From JANMCE01 sp031410595 (lineage in GTDB: Bacteria; Actinomycetota; Acidimicrobiia; Acidimicrobiales; Ilumatobacteraceae), in NCBI GenBank assembly GCA_031410595.1, contig JANNZM010000076.1, positions 1-64,000 on the forward strand: a stretch of 64,000 nt of DNA, written 5' to 3'. A program made the position numbers and the translations under genes. Below are positions 1-9,522 of this stretch, in pieces (within the stretch, counting starts at the first letter, position 1; the number at the start of each line of letters is the position of its first letter). A model generated the notes under the pieces. That model had not been told where the DNA came from. It searched no databases and was given only the letters and a program-made list of their open reading frames with translations.

Positions 1-1
1 T

Positions 2-835
2 TTGGGTCGTTGGCTCGAGCGCCATCTTCGCGGTCGCGACCGCAAGGGTGACCGTGCGGTCGATGATCCCGGCGGGGTCGGCCGGTGGCGATCCGTCGGG
101 TGACATGTCCACCTCTACGATGGCCCGTCCGACCTGAATGAAGTTCCAGTCATAGGCAATTGGCGGTAATGAGATCAGCGGGGTCTGGTCGTTGTTCAGT
201 GCGGGCGACTGCGTGATGGTACTCAAGGTTTGGTATGACACGTAGAGATTGCCCGACGCGTTGGCCAGGGAAGAAGTGAGCATTTTCGTTGTACTCGTAA
301 AGGGCTCCAACACGAGTGTTGCGTCGATGTAGGCGCGGAGACAGGGTTCGAAGCCGGGTTTGACGAATTCCTCGAAGTATTCCGTGGCGATTGCCACGGC
401 CGGGTAGACCGTCACGAAGAGTTGGATCGACCGCTTTCCCGGCGCGGTGAAGGTGACACCGGCCAGCAGGACGTCCAGCGCGCAGTTAAAGATAGTGGAG
501 CTGAAATGGTCGCACGCCACCGGAGGGGGCGTTGTCTGTGGGCCGGACGTGTCCGGGTAGAGCGTCCAGTCGGCGCCGAGCTGTTCTGCGTTGATCAGCG
601 ACGCCCGGGCGATTGCTTGGTCGGCAGCAATCTGCTCCGGGCTGAGGGTCGAGATCCACTCGGACACCGGTGGCAGCGATGTCGTCGTAACGGGGGATCC
701 TGCTGGCCGGGCCGGGTGCACTTGCATCTGTTTTGTCGACGGGCCGCCAGAACACCCCGCTGACGCAAGGCTGGCGATTACCAGAAGACCCCACCCGAAC
801 CCTTTGATCACCGACGGGCCCCGGCGGGCGCTCAT
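2..835 (-). CDS. Partial secreted lipoprotein, function unknown
   Basis: An open frame of 278 codons runs from an ATG at 835 down to the window edge, so the C-terminus is missing. The first 28 residues are a classic lipoprotein signal: a basic n-region (SARRG, then K), a hydrophobic stretch (WGLLVIASL) and the lipobox LASAGC with Cys28 as the predicted lipidated residue. A Pro/Thr/Ser-rich linker follows, then a mixed region with scattered cysteines (for example VACDHF and FNCALD) that would sit outside the membrane. It resembles small sensor-domain-like lipoproteins of actinobacteria, but I recognise no named family. It is divergent from the SARP regulator gene. A TTG upstream in frame is possible, but the ATG gives the better signal peptide. 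Confidence 0.8.
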   Translation of the reverse strand, partial: MSARRGPSVIKGFGWGLLVIASLASAGCSGGPSTKQMQVHPARPAGSPVTTTSLPPVSEWISTLSPEQIAADQAIARASLINAEQLGADWTLYPDTSGPQTTPPPVACDHFSSTIFNCALDVLLAGVTFTAPGKRSIQLFVTVYPAVAIATEYFEEFVKPGFEPCLRAYIDATLVLEPFTSTTKMLTSSLANASGNLYVSYQTLSTITQSPALNNDQTPLISLPPIAYDWNFIQVGRAIVEVDMSPDGSPPADPAGIIDRTVTLAVATAKMALEPTTQ

Positions 836-1159
836 TGGGGTCCACTCTCGGGTGTCAACCAAGGCCGACTTTGCAATGCCTGGTCTGCTTTCGCTGCGGA
901 TCTGTCATCGACTATTTCACGCCCCTCTAGAGCGAGAACGAAGTCAGCGCGTGCCAACATGACGATTCCCTTTCCCGGACAACTATGTGCGAAAAACTGG
1001 GGGTTAGGACTGATTCTCCCTATAAGGGGTCACTAATCCGTCACAAAACGCGACCGGCAAGTGACGAAGAGCGTGCGGGCCATTTCGTGAGGTTCGTCGA
1101 GTTGGTGACGAGCGATCACCACTCCGTAAGTGTGGTAGACCTAAAAATGGAGGTCGCCT
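836..1159. other. Intergenic promoter region between lipoprotein and SARP gene
   Basis: This 324-bp gap separates two divergent genes and has no convincing coding frame. It is less GC-rich than its neighbours. It holds a short palindrome CCCT-ATA-AGGG at 1018-1028 that includes a TATAAG-like stretch, and a GGAGGT ribosome-binding site at 1149-1154 that sets the GTG start at 1160. Promoters for both genes must lie here, but I cannot fix their positions. Confidence 0.5.
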
Positions 1160-4074
1160 GTGAGGATCGGTTTACTCGGCGACGTCGCGGTGTTCGGCAA
1201 CGACGACATCGTTGTGCCGCTCAGCCGCCAACTCCGTCGATTGGTCGCCGTACTCGCACTCGCGGGTCCCGCGGGCGTTGGCACTGACCGACTCGCTGAG
1301 TGTGTGATTGGTTCGGCCACCGACGGCTCGGCGCTTCGCATGGCGGTTTCGAGACTTCGGCGCCACCTTGGAGACATGATCGAGAAGACGGCGCAGGGCT
1401 ACCGGATGACCTTCGCCGGGCAGAGCTCTGACGATCTGTATGACGTTCGAACGTTCGAACGTCTGGTCGACTTGGCCGATCAGATGGTGGTTGCCGATCG
1501 CAACGCTACGTTGCGAGAAGCGTTGGCACTGTGGCGAGGTCCGGCTCTCGCCGAATTTGCAAGTGAAGGGTGGGCCGTCGCTGATGCCGTTCGACTTGAG
1601 GAACGCCGGATTCAAGCGATCGAAGAACTGGGTAGGGTGCAGATCGAACTCGGCTTGCCTGCCAGAGCGGTCGTGGTCATGGAGGAACTCGTCGCCATCC
1701 ACCCGCTTCGGGACTCGGCGGTCCAACTCCTGATGCGAGCGTTAGACACGTCCGGCCGATCGGCCGAGGCGCTGCGAGCGTTTCACCGCTACCGCATCAC
1801 CCTCCGCGACGAACGAGGCCTGAACCCATCTGCGTCCCTCGCCGCGCTTGAGGCCGAATTACTTCGCGATGATGATCGCTCGAATCCGGTATTTCGTGAC
1901 GATCTCAACACCGCACGAGGAAGTCTGCCGATCTTGCTGACGAGTTTCGTGGGCCGCGATGCCGAGATCGCCGGACTGATCGAAGCGACGACCCGACATC
2001 GTGTGGTGACCATCACCGGCGTCGGCGGTGTCGGTAAAACGCGAACCGCTTTGCAGGCCGGCGCAGCAATGGTTTCGCGATTTCGCGACGGAGTGTGGTT
2101 CGTAGAGTTCGGCCGGATCGCCGACCCGGAGTTGTTGGGTAACGCGCTGGCCGCAACACTTGGCGTACAGCCGCGCCCTGGCATCACATTGCTCGAAAGC
2201 GTGTACGCCTACATGGTGGAAAGACAGTTGTTGCTCATTTTGGACAACTGCGAGCACGTTCTCGCCGCCGCAGCCGACATCGTCGACCGGCTATCGCGAG
2301 CCTGTCCGGGTGTATATCTCTTGGTGACGAGTCGTGAAGGTCTCGCGCTCGACGGCGAACAGGTATGGCTTCTGCCACCGCTCGCACATGGCGCCGACGC
2401 GGTGCAATTGTTCGTTGATCGAGCGTTGTGCGTTTTGCCGTCCCTAGTGTTGTCCGACGACGACCGGGTGCTCATCGATGAGATCTGTACGCGGCTTGAC
2501 CGGATTCCCTTGGCCATCGAGCTCGCGGCGGTCCGGGTAACAACGCTTTCGCCGCAGGAGATAGCGGCTCGCCTCGATCACCGTTTCCGGTTGCTCACCG
2601 GCGGCCGGCGCAACGCTATCGCTCGGCACCACACGCTGCGCGCCACGGTCGAATGGAGCTATGAGCTGCTCGATTCCCGGTCGCGGCTGCTCTTCAATCG
2701 TCTCGCAGTTTTCGCCGGTAGCTTCTCGCTCGAAGCGGTCGAAGCGGTAGCGGGCAACGACGTTCTCGATCGGAACGACGTGCTCGATTTACTTGCCGGT
2801 CTCGTGGCCAAGTCGATGGTTGTTTCCGACACCACCGTGGCCGGAGACCGCCACTATCGGATGCTCGAGACGTTGCGACAATTCGCGCTCGAACACCTCG
2901 TGGAAACCGACGACGTCGACCCGATCAAAGAACGACACGCCCGCTACATGGGCGAGTTCGCCGCTGCTGCCGGGAACGGATGGCGGAGCCGGGACGAGCA
3001 ACGCTGGCGGGCGCGGATCGAAGTAGAGATCGACAACGTGCGCGCCGCGGTGGCATGGGCATGCGACCAAAAGAACCAGAACTGGCGGCACGGCTCGTCG
3101 CACCATTCGTGGATTTCACCCAGTTCCGACTGGCCCTCGGCTTCGGCGAAATGGCCCGCGCTGCACTCGCAACACCGGGTATTGATGAGCAGCCACAACT
3201 TCCTGCAGTATTGGTGGTCGCGGCCCTCGCGGCCTTCTTTCACGGTGACGTAGCAAGTGCCGCCGAACTAGCCGAAAGGGCCGTCAGCGTCAGTTACGAA
3301 CCAGGACGTCGACCGACTGTGGCCGCGTGGACCAACCTGAGCGCAGTGCGTATGTGGAGCGGTGATCTCGAGAGCGCCGCTCGGCTCGGCGAGGAGGCGT
3401 GGGACGTCGCCAACGAAATCGATGACCCTTACGGGTTTGCCTGGGTCACCTCGGGGTGTTCCTTCGTGGCTGCGCTGGATCCAACCATTGGTATCGCACG
3501 AGTTGAGCACGCCATGTCGGCGGTCATGCCCGTCGCTGGTCCGGAGGTGAGTGCCTGGGCGACCAGCATGGCCGGCAACTGCTACTGCGAAGCAGGCTTG
3601 TTCGAGCGGGCCATCGAGATGTTGGAGCAATCGGTCGAACTTGCCCGCATCGCCGCAGGATCGACTGCCGCCAGATGGACGTACGCCCCATTGGCAGTCC
3701 TGCAAGGAGAGTTCCGTAACCCGCTCACCGGCCTCGCCACCGCCCGTCAGGGGATTACCGAAAGCTACGCCCAAGGCGCACTAACAGCCCTGGTGTGGGA
3801 CTTAGAATCCGCTGCCACCGTGTTGAGCATGGTCGAGCAACACGAACTCGGGAGCGTTATCCACGCCGCCGTCGATCTCAAGATCGTGGCCCCATTCGTC
3901 ATCATGGAAAAAGGGTGGCAACGAGACGTACGGGTCCGCGGGCGCACAGCCACCGCGACCGCCGTCGGTCCCGATGGCGCCGGCCGGGCATCTCGGCGCG
4001 CTCGATCATTGAACATAGCGTCGCTTGTTGAATACACACTCGACGGAATCGATCAGACCGTAGCGCAATCTTAA
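1160..4074 (+). pseudogene. AfsR/SARP-type transcriptional regulator, split by a frameshift
   Basis: The protein starts at a GTG with GGAGGT upstream. Residues 1-95 look like an OmpR-type winged helix and 100-245 like a bacterial transcriptional activation (BTAD) domain. From about 270 there is an NB-ARC ATPase with P-loop GVGGVGKT (about residue 290), Walker B LLLILDNCEH and an SREGL motif. The 1160 frame runs to a stop at 3253, but its last 60 or so residues are nonsense. The natural continuation (KEPELAARLVAPF, then TPR-like helices) is in the next frame and ends at 4074. The shift is near AAAA at 3070-3073, where one extra A would restore a protein of about 970 residues. This is either a true null allele or a homopolymer assembly error. 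Such regulators switch on nearby pathways in response to ATP or ligand state. Confidence 0.8.
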
Positions 4075-4170
4075 GACAGCCGAGCCGAGGGTTTCGATCT
4101 GGGAACGGCGTGAGGACTGAGCCGATTCGCAACACGGTGGGAAGTTCCTCGCACACACCCAGTTGGCTGC

Positions 4171-5277
4171 TTAGCGCACGGAGCGGAGGGCGCGGAGCAT
4201 GCGCGCGAAGTGGTCGACGCGCCAGCCGTCTTGGTCTTCGCCCCAGCCGACTTTGCCGTCGTATTCCCAGCGGACGGATGCGCTGGAACCGGCGTTGTGC
4301 TCGCAGACATGGCTCATCACCACGCCTTCGGCTTCCATCCGACGGCCGGTGAGGTCGACTAGTTCGACCTCCATGTGGGCGCTCCAGCCGGTCTTGGGGT
4401 CGCGGTAGTTCTTCATGCGGCTCTTGGTCTTGTCGAGTCGCTGGAATTCGCCGTCCTTAATCAGCCAGCCGACATTGAGCGGTGACCAACCGTCGGTCGA
4501 GCCATCCTGTGGTCGCACAAAGCCGAGGAACCCGGTGTCGGCCTCTGTGCTCCCGAAGATGTATTGGATGCGACCACGGCCGCGCTCACGCTCGATCTGA
4601 CGCCACTGCGCGCCGCCCGGGTTCTTGATGCGGCTGCGGGTGGAGGCCTCGGCGAAGTCAGTGCCGCTGGAATGGTGGCCCGTTCGTGGCCCCCACGTGC
4701 GGTCACGGACCGAGTAGCAATCGATCGGGATCCGTTCGCCGTCGAGTACCAACTCGCCGGTCAGGTGGCCGAGTTGGTCAAGGTGCGGATTGTTGGCCAT
4801 CGGTGCCTCACCCGGAGTAAATCGCACGGGCGCGTGCACGCTGCGGTGCTCAAACTCGACACTGAAGCGGGCGGCCGGGTCGGCGTAACTGATGTGGTAA
4901 TCCATCAGCGGCGTGAGCATTCGCTGGCTGAAACCTCCGCCGGGGAAGGTGATGTTGCGCAAGTCGACGTCGTCATCAATCGGCAGATCGACTGCGTTGC
5001 GGTAATAGGGGAGGCGGCCAGGGTCCGACCCGGTCGGGTCCCACACGTAGACCCGCCAGCTGACGGTGCCCCGGTTGGTATGGCGGCCAGCGTGGAGCCA
5101 ACCACCGAGCCGCCGGTCGGGCACCGAGAACGAAAACCATGTCGTCTCCAACCACAGCGGATCGGGCGACGTTGGCACGTGGTACGTGTCATCCTCCAGC
5201 TCAAACGGCGTATCCATCGTCAAAGCCGCAGTCGAGCCCGCGACGGAGCCGGCGGTGGAAGGGGTGTCTGTGGTCAT
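4171..5277 (-). CDS. CrtC/DUF7064-like beta-barrel protein
   Basis: A 368-residue protein starting at ATG 5277, overlapping the LLM oxidoreductase stop by the ATGA tetranucleotide, so the two are translationally coupled. It is rich in Trp/Arg/Gly beta-strand motifs such as SVRDRTWGPR and WSFSVPD-like segments. In my experience these mark the lipocalin-like double-barrel family that includes CrtC hydratases and the DUF7064/7065 proteins found beside steroid and lipid genes in actinobacteria. No signal peptide is evident. The family's reaction is mostly unknown; a hydration or binding role on a hydrophobic substrate is an inference from CrtC. A second, more distant candidate of this type is at 31821-32783. 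Confidence 0.6.
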   Translation of the reverse strand: MTTDTPSTAGSVAGSTAALTMDTPFELEDDTYHVPTSPDPLWLETTWFSFSVPDRRLGGWLHAGRHTNRGTVSWRVYVWDPTGSDPGRLPYYRNAVDLPIDDDVDLRNITFPGGGFSQRMLTPLMDYHISYADPAARFSVEFEHRSVHAPVRFTPGEAPMANNPHLDQLGHLTGELVLDGERIPIDCYSVRDRTWGPRTGHHSSGTDFAEASTRSRIKNPGGAQWRQIERERGRGRIQYIFGSTEADTGFLGFVRPQDGSTDGWSPLNVGWLIKDGEFQRLDKTKSRMKNYRDPKTGWSAHMEVELVDLTGRRMEAEGVVMSHVCEHNAGSSASVRWEYDGKVGWGEDQDGWRVDHFARMLRALRSVR

Positions 5278-6335
5278 GATGAGGCCTCGCTGTTGACGGC
5301 GCGCACGAGATCAATCGTGCGGCCTAGGGTGTCGAGTCGTTCTTGCGGGGTGCGGCCCATTGGTTCGAGACGCAGGTCGGTGACGCCTGCATCCCGGTAG
5401 GCGCGAATGCGGGCGCTGACCTCGGCGTCGGTGCCCATCAGGCTGGTGCGGATGGCCAGTTCGTCGGGCACGGCAGCGACCGCTTCCTCCCGCTTTCCGG
5501 CCAGCCAAAGGTCGCGCACGGTGCGGGCCGCGTCGGCGTACCCGATGCGGGAGAAGGCATCATTGTAGAAATTGGTGGTCGGCGAACCCATGGCGGAAAG
5601 CTGGAAGGCAAGCGCCTTCTTACGGCGAAGCAGCGGACGCTCCAGGTCGTCGGTGAACACCACCGGCCCTCCTGCGGTGATGCGGAATCGGTCGAGACTC
5701 CGGACCGCGGCGGCAGCACCCAGGCGGATCTGGTCGAGGTAATAGCCGGCGGTCTCGGGCACAAAACAGGTGCCAACCCAACCGTCGGCCGCAGCCCCGG
5801 TGTACTCGAGCGCCTTCGGCCCGAGGGTGGCCAGGTGGATGGGGATACCAGGCCGGGCCGGTTGGCCGATGCGGATGGCCTTTCCTTCCCCGGCGGGCAG
5901 CGGAAGAACGATTTGGTTGCCCGTGTAGGCGACTTTCTCACCGCTGAACGCCAGCCGGACGACGTCGACCGTCTCCTTCAGTCGTTCCAGCGGCCGGGCA
6001 TACTTCTGGCCGTGCATGCCTTCAACGATCTGCGGACCGCTCGCCCCGAGGCCGAGGATGAATCGGCCACCCGAGACATGATCGAGGGTCATGGCGGTCA
6101 TCGCCGTCATCACCGGGGTGCGAGCGGTGATCTGCATGATGCCTGACGCCAGCGCTATGCGGGTGGTGCGGGCCGCGAGGAAGGCCAGCGGGACAACAGC
6201 GTCGGTGCCCCAGGCTTCGGCCGACCACACCGAGTCGACCCCGAGGCGTTCCGCTTCGACGACGTGCTGGGCGACATCCTCAAAGGAGGGTGAGGCGTCG
6301 AAGACGAAATCGTCGAGGGTGATTGCGGTGCGCAT
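5274..6335 (-). CDS. LLM-class (F420-dependent) oxidoreductase
   Basis: I chose ATG 6335 (MRTAITLDDF) because the frame upstream of it lies inside the neighbouring crotonase gene and is non-homologous. The resulting 353-residue protein has the luciferase-like monooxygenase TIM-barrel signature: SVWSAEAWG near the N-terminus, LASGIMQI, then GGRFILGLGASGPQ, which in F420 enzymes contacts the cofactor. It probably reduces or oxidises a carbonyl or enone using F420, or acts as a flavin monooxygenase; the substrate is unknown. The gene sits in a minus-strand cluster with two crotonases, a PNPOx-like protein and the downstream CrtC-like gene, suggesting joint action on an acyl or terpenoid compound. 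Confidence 0.85.
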   Translation of the reverse strand: MRTAITLDDFVFDASPSFEDVAQHVVEAERLGVDSVWSAEAWGTDAVVPLAFLAARTTRIALASGIMQITARTPVMTAMTAMTLDHVSGGRFILGLGASGPQIVEGMHGQKYARPLERLKETVDVVRLAFSGEKVAYTGNQIVLPLPAGEGKAIRIGQPARPGIPIHLATLGPKALEYTGAAADGWVGTCFVPETAGYYLDQIRLGAAAAVRSLDRFRITAGGPVVFTDDLERPLLRRKKALAFQLSAMGSPTTNFYNDAFSRIGYADAARTVRDLWLAGKREEAVAAVPDELAIRTSLMGTDAEVSARIRAYRDAGVTDLRLEPMGRTPQERLDTLGRTIDLVRAVNSEASS

Positions 6336-6357
6336 CGTCGGCTCGCTCGCGATCGGC

Positions 6358-7164
6358 TCAGGTACCGGTGAATTCGGGTGGACGCTTACTCGCAAATGCT
6401 TTCATGCCCTCTTTGAAATCGTTGCTTCTCAGCGTCAACTCAACCGCCATTGACTCGGCATGGAGCGCCTGTTCCAACGTACCGCCCGAGCTTTCATTGA
6501 GCAGTCGCTTCGTTGCGGCGAGCGCCTGCGTCGGGCCTTCAGCCAGTCGCTGGGCTCGCTCCCGGCTGATGCCGTCAAGTTCAGCGTCGGCCACAACCTC
6601 GGAAATCAGACCCCAGGCCGCGGCCGTTGCCGCGTCGATGCGGTCGCCGAGATACAGCAGTTTCTTGGCCCGAGTAAGACCGATGAGGCGGGGGAGAAGC
6701 CACGATCCACCGCTGTCGACGCTGAACCCTCGGTCAGAAAATGGTTCGGCGAAACTGGCTCGTTCGCCGGCGAACACGAGGTCGGTCGCGAGCGCCAGAT
6801 GCAACCCGAACCCGAGTGCCGCGCCCTGTACGGCAGCGATCGTCGGGAGCGGGCAGTGGAACACCGACGCAATGAGCCGATGATGCGTAGCACGTTGCTG
6901 GCGGACCATATGCCCGTTGACCGGCCGCTGCTCGGTGCGCGGCTCGGATTGTGAGTTGCTCAGGTCGGCCCCGGTGCAGAACTGGCGCCCCTCGGCCCGG
7001 ATGAGCACGGCCCGCACCCCGTCGGCGTCTGCTGCCCATCCATCAAAATTGTCAGCGAGGCCGATGGCACCCGTGCCTGAAAGTGCGTTGCCCACGCGTG
7101 GCTTGCTCAACGTGACTACCGCAACCGCGCCATTGCGCTCGATGGAGAACTCTGGCTCACTCAC
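6358..7164 (-). CDS. Enoyl-CoA hydratase/isomerase family protein
   Basis: Starts at GTG 7164 and gives 268 residues, the usual crotonase length. The oxyanion-hole segments are present (GRQFCTGADLS and VQGAALGFGLHLAL). At the positions of the two catalytic glutamates of rat mitochondrial hydratase I read AEPFSDRG (Asp-like) and AKKLLYLG (Lys), so simple water addition to enoyl-CoA is doubtful. An isomerase, C-C hydrolase or other crotonase reaction is possible. It lies 22 bp upstream of the LLM oxidoreductase in the same orientation and is likely co-transcribed with it. Confidence 0.85.
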   Translation of the reverse strand: MSEPEFSIERNGAVAVVTLSKPRVGNALSGTGAIGLADNFDGWAADADGVRAVLIRAEGRQFCTGADLSNSQSEPRTEQRPVNGHMVRQQRATHHRLIASVFHCPLPTIAAVQGAALGFGLHLALATDLVFAGERASFAEPFSDRGFSVDSGGSWLLPRLIGLTRAKKLLYLGDRIDAATAAAWGLISEVVADAELDGISRERAQRLAEGPTQALAATKRLLNESSGGTLEQALHAESMAVELTLRSNDFKEGMKAFASKRPPEFTGT

Positions 7165-7205
7165 CCCGCTGATAATAGGTCAATAGTTTCGGCCCGAGGG
7201 CGTCC

Positions 7206-7664
7206 TCATGATCGACCGAGCAGCTTGGCGTTGCTCCAGGCCAGTACTCGCTCATCCGGAGTGAATCGAACCCAGCGCATTGTCGATGCATAGGTCGCTG
7301 CTGCCGCGACCGGCATGTCCTCACTCGGCAAGCGGAAGGCGTCGTACTTGCGGGAGGTCTCGGCCTCGATCGCGCTTAGCAGTTCGGCGTCTGGCGTGAT
7401 CTGCTCGGCGTGACCGGTGAAATGGACTGCCTTCAACTCCGCCCAGAAATCACCGGACTCAACCAGGAACGACGCCCGGGGATCGTTGGCCAATCGCAGC
7501 AGCTTCTTGCCCCGTGTCTGGACGTAAACCGCGCGGTCGATGATGGCGAACCACAGCGGCAGCGAAATCGGCATGCCATCGCGTCGCAGCGTGGTCATGG
7601 TGCCCGTGTGGGCATTGGCCACGAAATCCCAAATCTCATTCTCGGTCATCCGAAACCCGGCCAT
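7206..7664 (-). CDS. Pyridoxamine 5'-phosphate oxidase-like (FMN/F420 split-barrel) protein
   Basis: A 152-residue protein with the split-barrel pattern: GTMTTLRRDGMPISLPLWF, then RGKKLLRLANDPRASFLVESG, and a C-terminal MRWVRFTPDE. This size and order match the PPOX-class proteins of actinobacteria, which bind FMN, F420 or heme; it is unlikely to be the vitamin B6 enzyme itself. Its ATG overlaps the upstream crotonase stop by one base (TAATG), so translation is coupled. A role in reducing an intermediate of the same pathway is inferred from context only. Confidence 0.75.
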   Translation of the reverse strand: MAGFRMTENEIWDFVANAHTGTMTTLRRDGMPISLPLWFAIIDRAVYVQTRGKKLLRLANDPRASFLVESGDFWAELKAVHFTGHAEQITPDAELLSAIEAETSRKYDAFRLPSEDMPVAAAATYASTMRWVRFTPDERVLAWSNAKLLGRS

Positions 7665-8518
7665 TAGCGGTTGATCGATTTGGCGATAGCGACGGGGATC
7701 GAAAGGTCGGCGAAATGGGGGGCACGCTTTTCTTGAAAGCTGTGGACGCCTTCGGCGAAGTCGGCGTGTTGGCCCATTTCGGACATCTGAATGAGTGACC
7801 GCAGCCGGGATTCTTCGGCGGTGCGTTCCCAGTCGTCATTGACCTGGCCCTTGATCATCGACAGCGAGACCGGCGAGCAATTTCGTGCCAGATCGCGGGC
7901 GTAGACGAGTGCCGTCGAAAGCAGGTCATCGGGATCGCAGAGTTGGTTGATCAAGCCGATCCGCAACGCCTCGTCCGCCAGAACAACCCGGGCCGAGAGC
8001 AGCAGGTCCATGGCGACGCCGGTGCCGACAAGTCGGGGAAGAATCCACGAGAGCGAGTTCTCAGCGGGCAACCCCCGTCGGCTGAAAGCAGTCGTGAATT
8101 TGGCGGTCGTCGAGGCGAAGCGAAGATCGGCGCTGCAGATTTGTACGAAGCCGATTCCCGCGCATGCGCCGTTGACCGCGGCAACAATCGGTTTGGGGAT
8201 CTGGCGGGCGATGGTCATGGGCCAGCGACGGACGGGGTTCGTTGCGACACCTCCCGAAGCTGCGGATTCGGCCAGCGCGAGCATGTCCATCCCCGGGCAG
8301 AATGACCGGCCGGCGCCGGTCACCACGATGACCCGCACCGCTGGGTCAGCCGAGGCCGCGAGGAGGCTGCCGAAGTAAGCCTCCTCCATCTCCAACGTCC
8401 AGCCGTTGTTGCGCTCGGGCCGGTTCAGCGTCAGCAGCAAAACGCCGGCGTCGAGTACCCGCAGCAACGTGGGGGAGTCGGGGTAGATCGGGTCCGTCGG
8501 AGATTGAGTTGACGTCAT
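7664..8518 (-). CDS. Enoyl-CoA hydratase/isomerase family protein
   Basis: ATG 8518 gives 284 residues; a TTG two codons earlier is less likely. Crotonase oxyanion loops are present (GRSFCPGMDML and VNGACAGIGFVQI). The catalytic glutamate positions read FSRRGLPAE and AMDLLLSA, so neither aligns cleanly with the classical pair and the exact reaction is uncertain. It heads a minus-strand run with the PNPOx-like gene, the second crotonase and the LLM enzyme. Its start codon lies inside a perfect inverted repeat (8507-8526), so binding of a regulator there would directly block both transcription and initiation. Confidence 0.85.
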   Translation of the reverse strand: MTSTQSPTDPIYPDSPTLLRVLDAGVLLLTLNRPERNNGWTLEMEEAYFGSLLAASADPAVRVIVVTGAGRSFCPGMDMLALAESAASGGVATNPVRRWPMTIARQIPKPIVAAVNGACAGIGFVQICSADLRFASTTAKFTTAFSRRGLPAENSLSWILPRLVGTGVAMDLLLSARVVLADEALRIGLINQLCDPDDLLSTALVYARDLARNCSPVSLSMIKGQVNDDWERTAEESRLRSLIQMSEMGQHADFAEGVHSFQEKRAPHFADLSIPVAIAKSINR

Positions 8519-8526
8519 CGTCAACT
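8507..8526. promoter_or_regulatory. Predicted operator, TTGAC-N6-GTCAA palindrome
   Basis: Perfect 8-bp arms AGTTGACG and CGTCAACT flank a 4-bp spacer. The site lies between the divergent crotonase (start 8518, inside the spacer) and the MDR gene (start 8543). It is the most perfect of seven copies of the same box in this window. The shape suits a dimeric TetR-type repressor. Confidence 0.6.
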
Positions 8527-8542
8527 ATCGTGCCAGACAACT

Positions 8543-9514
8543 ATGCGCACCGTCGTCTGCAGCGAGTATGGGCCACCCGAAACGCTGCGCGTCGAGGACC
8601 GTCCGACTCCGTCCACTGGGCCCGGGCAGGTGCTGGTGGCGGTCGCCGCGGCCGCGGTCAACTTCCCTGACGTGCTGATAATCGCCAACCGATATCAGGT
8701 TTCCGTGCCGCTTCCGTTTACGCCAGGTTCGGAGTTCTCGGGCGTGGTGGAAGCCGTCGGCGAAGGCGTCACCGACTGGCAGGTCGGCGACCGAGTGTTT
8801 GGCGCGGCCATGTCGGGCGCGTTCAGCGAATATGTCGTCGTGCCCGCAGCGTCTCTGCGTCGAGTGCCCATCGGTGCGGACCTGGTGTCAATGGCCGGTT
8901 TCTGGGTTGCGCACGCCACTGCGTACCACGCGTTGCGATCGGTCGCGGAGGTCGGCCCGGGGGATCGGGTGCTGGTGCTTGGCGCGGCCGGGGGCGTCGG
9001 GCTCGCGGCCGTCGAATTAGCGACACTGCTCGGCGCGGGGGTTATCGCCGCTGCGTCATCCGCGGAGAAGCTGGCGGTCTGTCGGGCGAGGGGCGCAGCA
9101 CACACGATCGACTATTCGACCGAAGATCTGCGGGACCGCATTCGGCAAACGGCACCGGACGGTCTCGACGTCGTCATTGACCCCGTCGGTGGCCCGATGG
9201 CGGAATTGGCTCTTCGCTCCACGAAATGGGGCGGCCGCTTCGTCACCGTTGGTTTTGCATCGGGTGAAATCCCGCGGATACCGCTGAACTTGGTGTTGCT
9301 GAAAGGCGTCATCATCAAGGGCTTCGAGATTCGCACATTTGGCCAACATGCGCCCGATGCTGCGGCCCGTGATGAACGCGAATTGATGGAGTTGGTGGCG
9401 TCCGGACGGATCGTCCCCCACATTTCCTCCACGCACACGCTTGAACACGCGGCTGCAGCTTTGCGTGAGCTTGCCGACCGTCGAGCCGTCGGCAAGGTCC
9501 TCGTCACGCCGTGA
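8543..9514 (+). CDS. NADPH:quinone reductase-like MDR oxidoreductase
   Basis: A 323-residue medium-chain dehydrogenase/reductase. The N-terminal GroES-like domain has PGSEFSGVVEAVG, and the Rossmann part has VLVLGAAGGVGLAAVELA, the NADPH-binding loop. No structural-zinc cysteine cluster is present, as in the zeta-crystallin/quinone reductase branch. It ends with a normal LADRRAVGKVLV tail. It probably reduces an enone, quinone or enoyl-thioester. The gene is divergent from the crotonase at 7664-8518 and shares the operator at 8507-8526 with it. Confidence 0.88.
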   Translation: MRTVVCSEYGPPETLRVEDRPTPSTGPGQVLVAVAAAAVNFPDVLIIANRYQVSVPLPFTPGSEFSGVVEAVGEGVTDWQVGDRVFGAAMSGAFSEYVVVPAASLRRVPIGADLVSMAGFWVAHATAYHALRSVAEVGPGDRVLVLGAAGGVGLAAVELATLLGAGVIAAASSAEKLAVCRARGAAHTIDYSTEDLRDRIRQTAPDGLDVVIDPVGGPMAELALRSTKWGGRFVTVGFASGEIPRIPLNLVLLKGVIIKGFEIRTFGQHAPDAAARDERELMELVASGRIVPHISSTHTLEHAAAALRELADRRAVGKVLVTP

Positions 9515-9522
9515 CAGCCGAG

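Noticed and set aside
3060..3080. Programmed -1 frameshift in the SARP gene
   Set aside because: The site C CAA AAG is not an X XXY YYZ slippery heptamer and no stimulatory hairpin is evident. A lost A is simpler.
4564..6146. Two long plus-strand frames (278 and 267 codons)
   Set aside because: Both are antisense to the CrtC-like and LLM genes and carry no recognisable domain.
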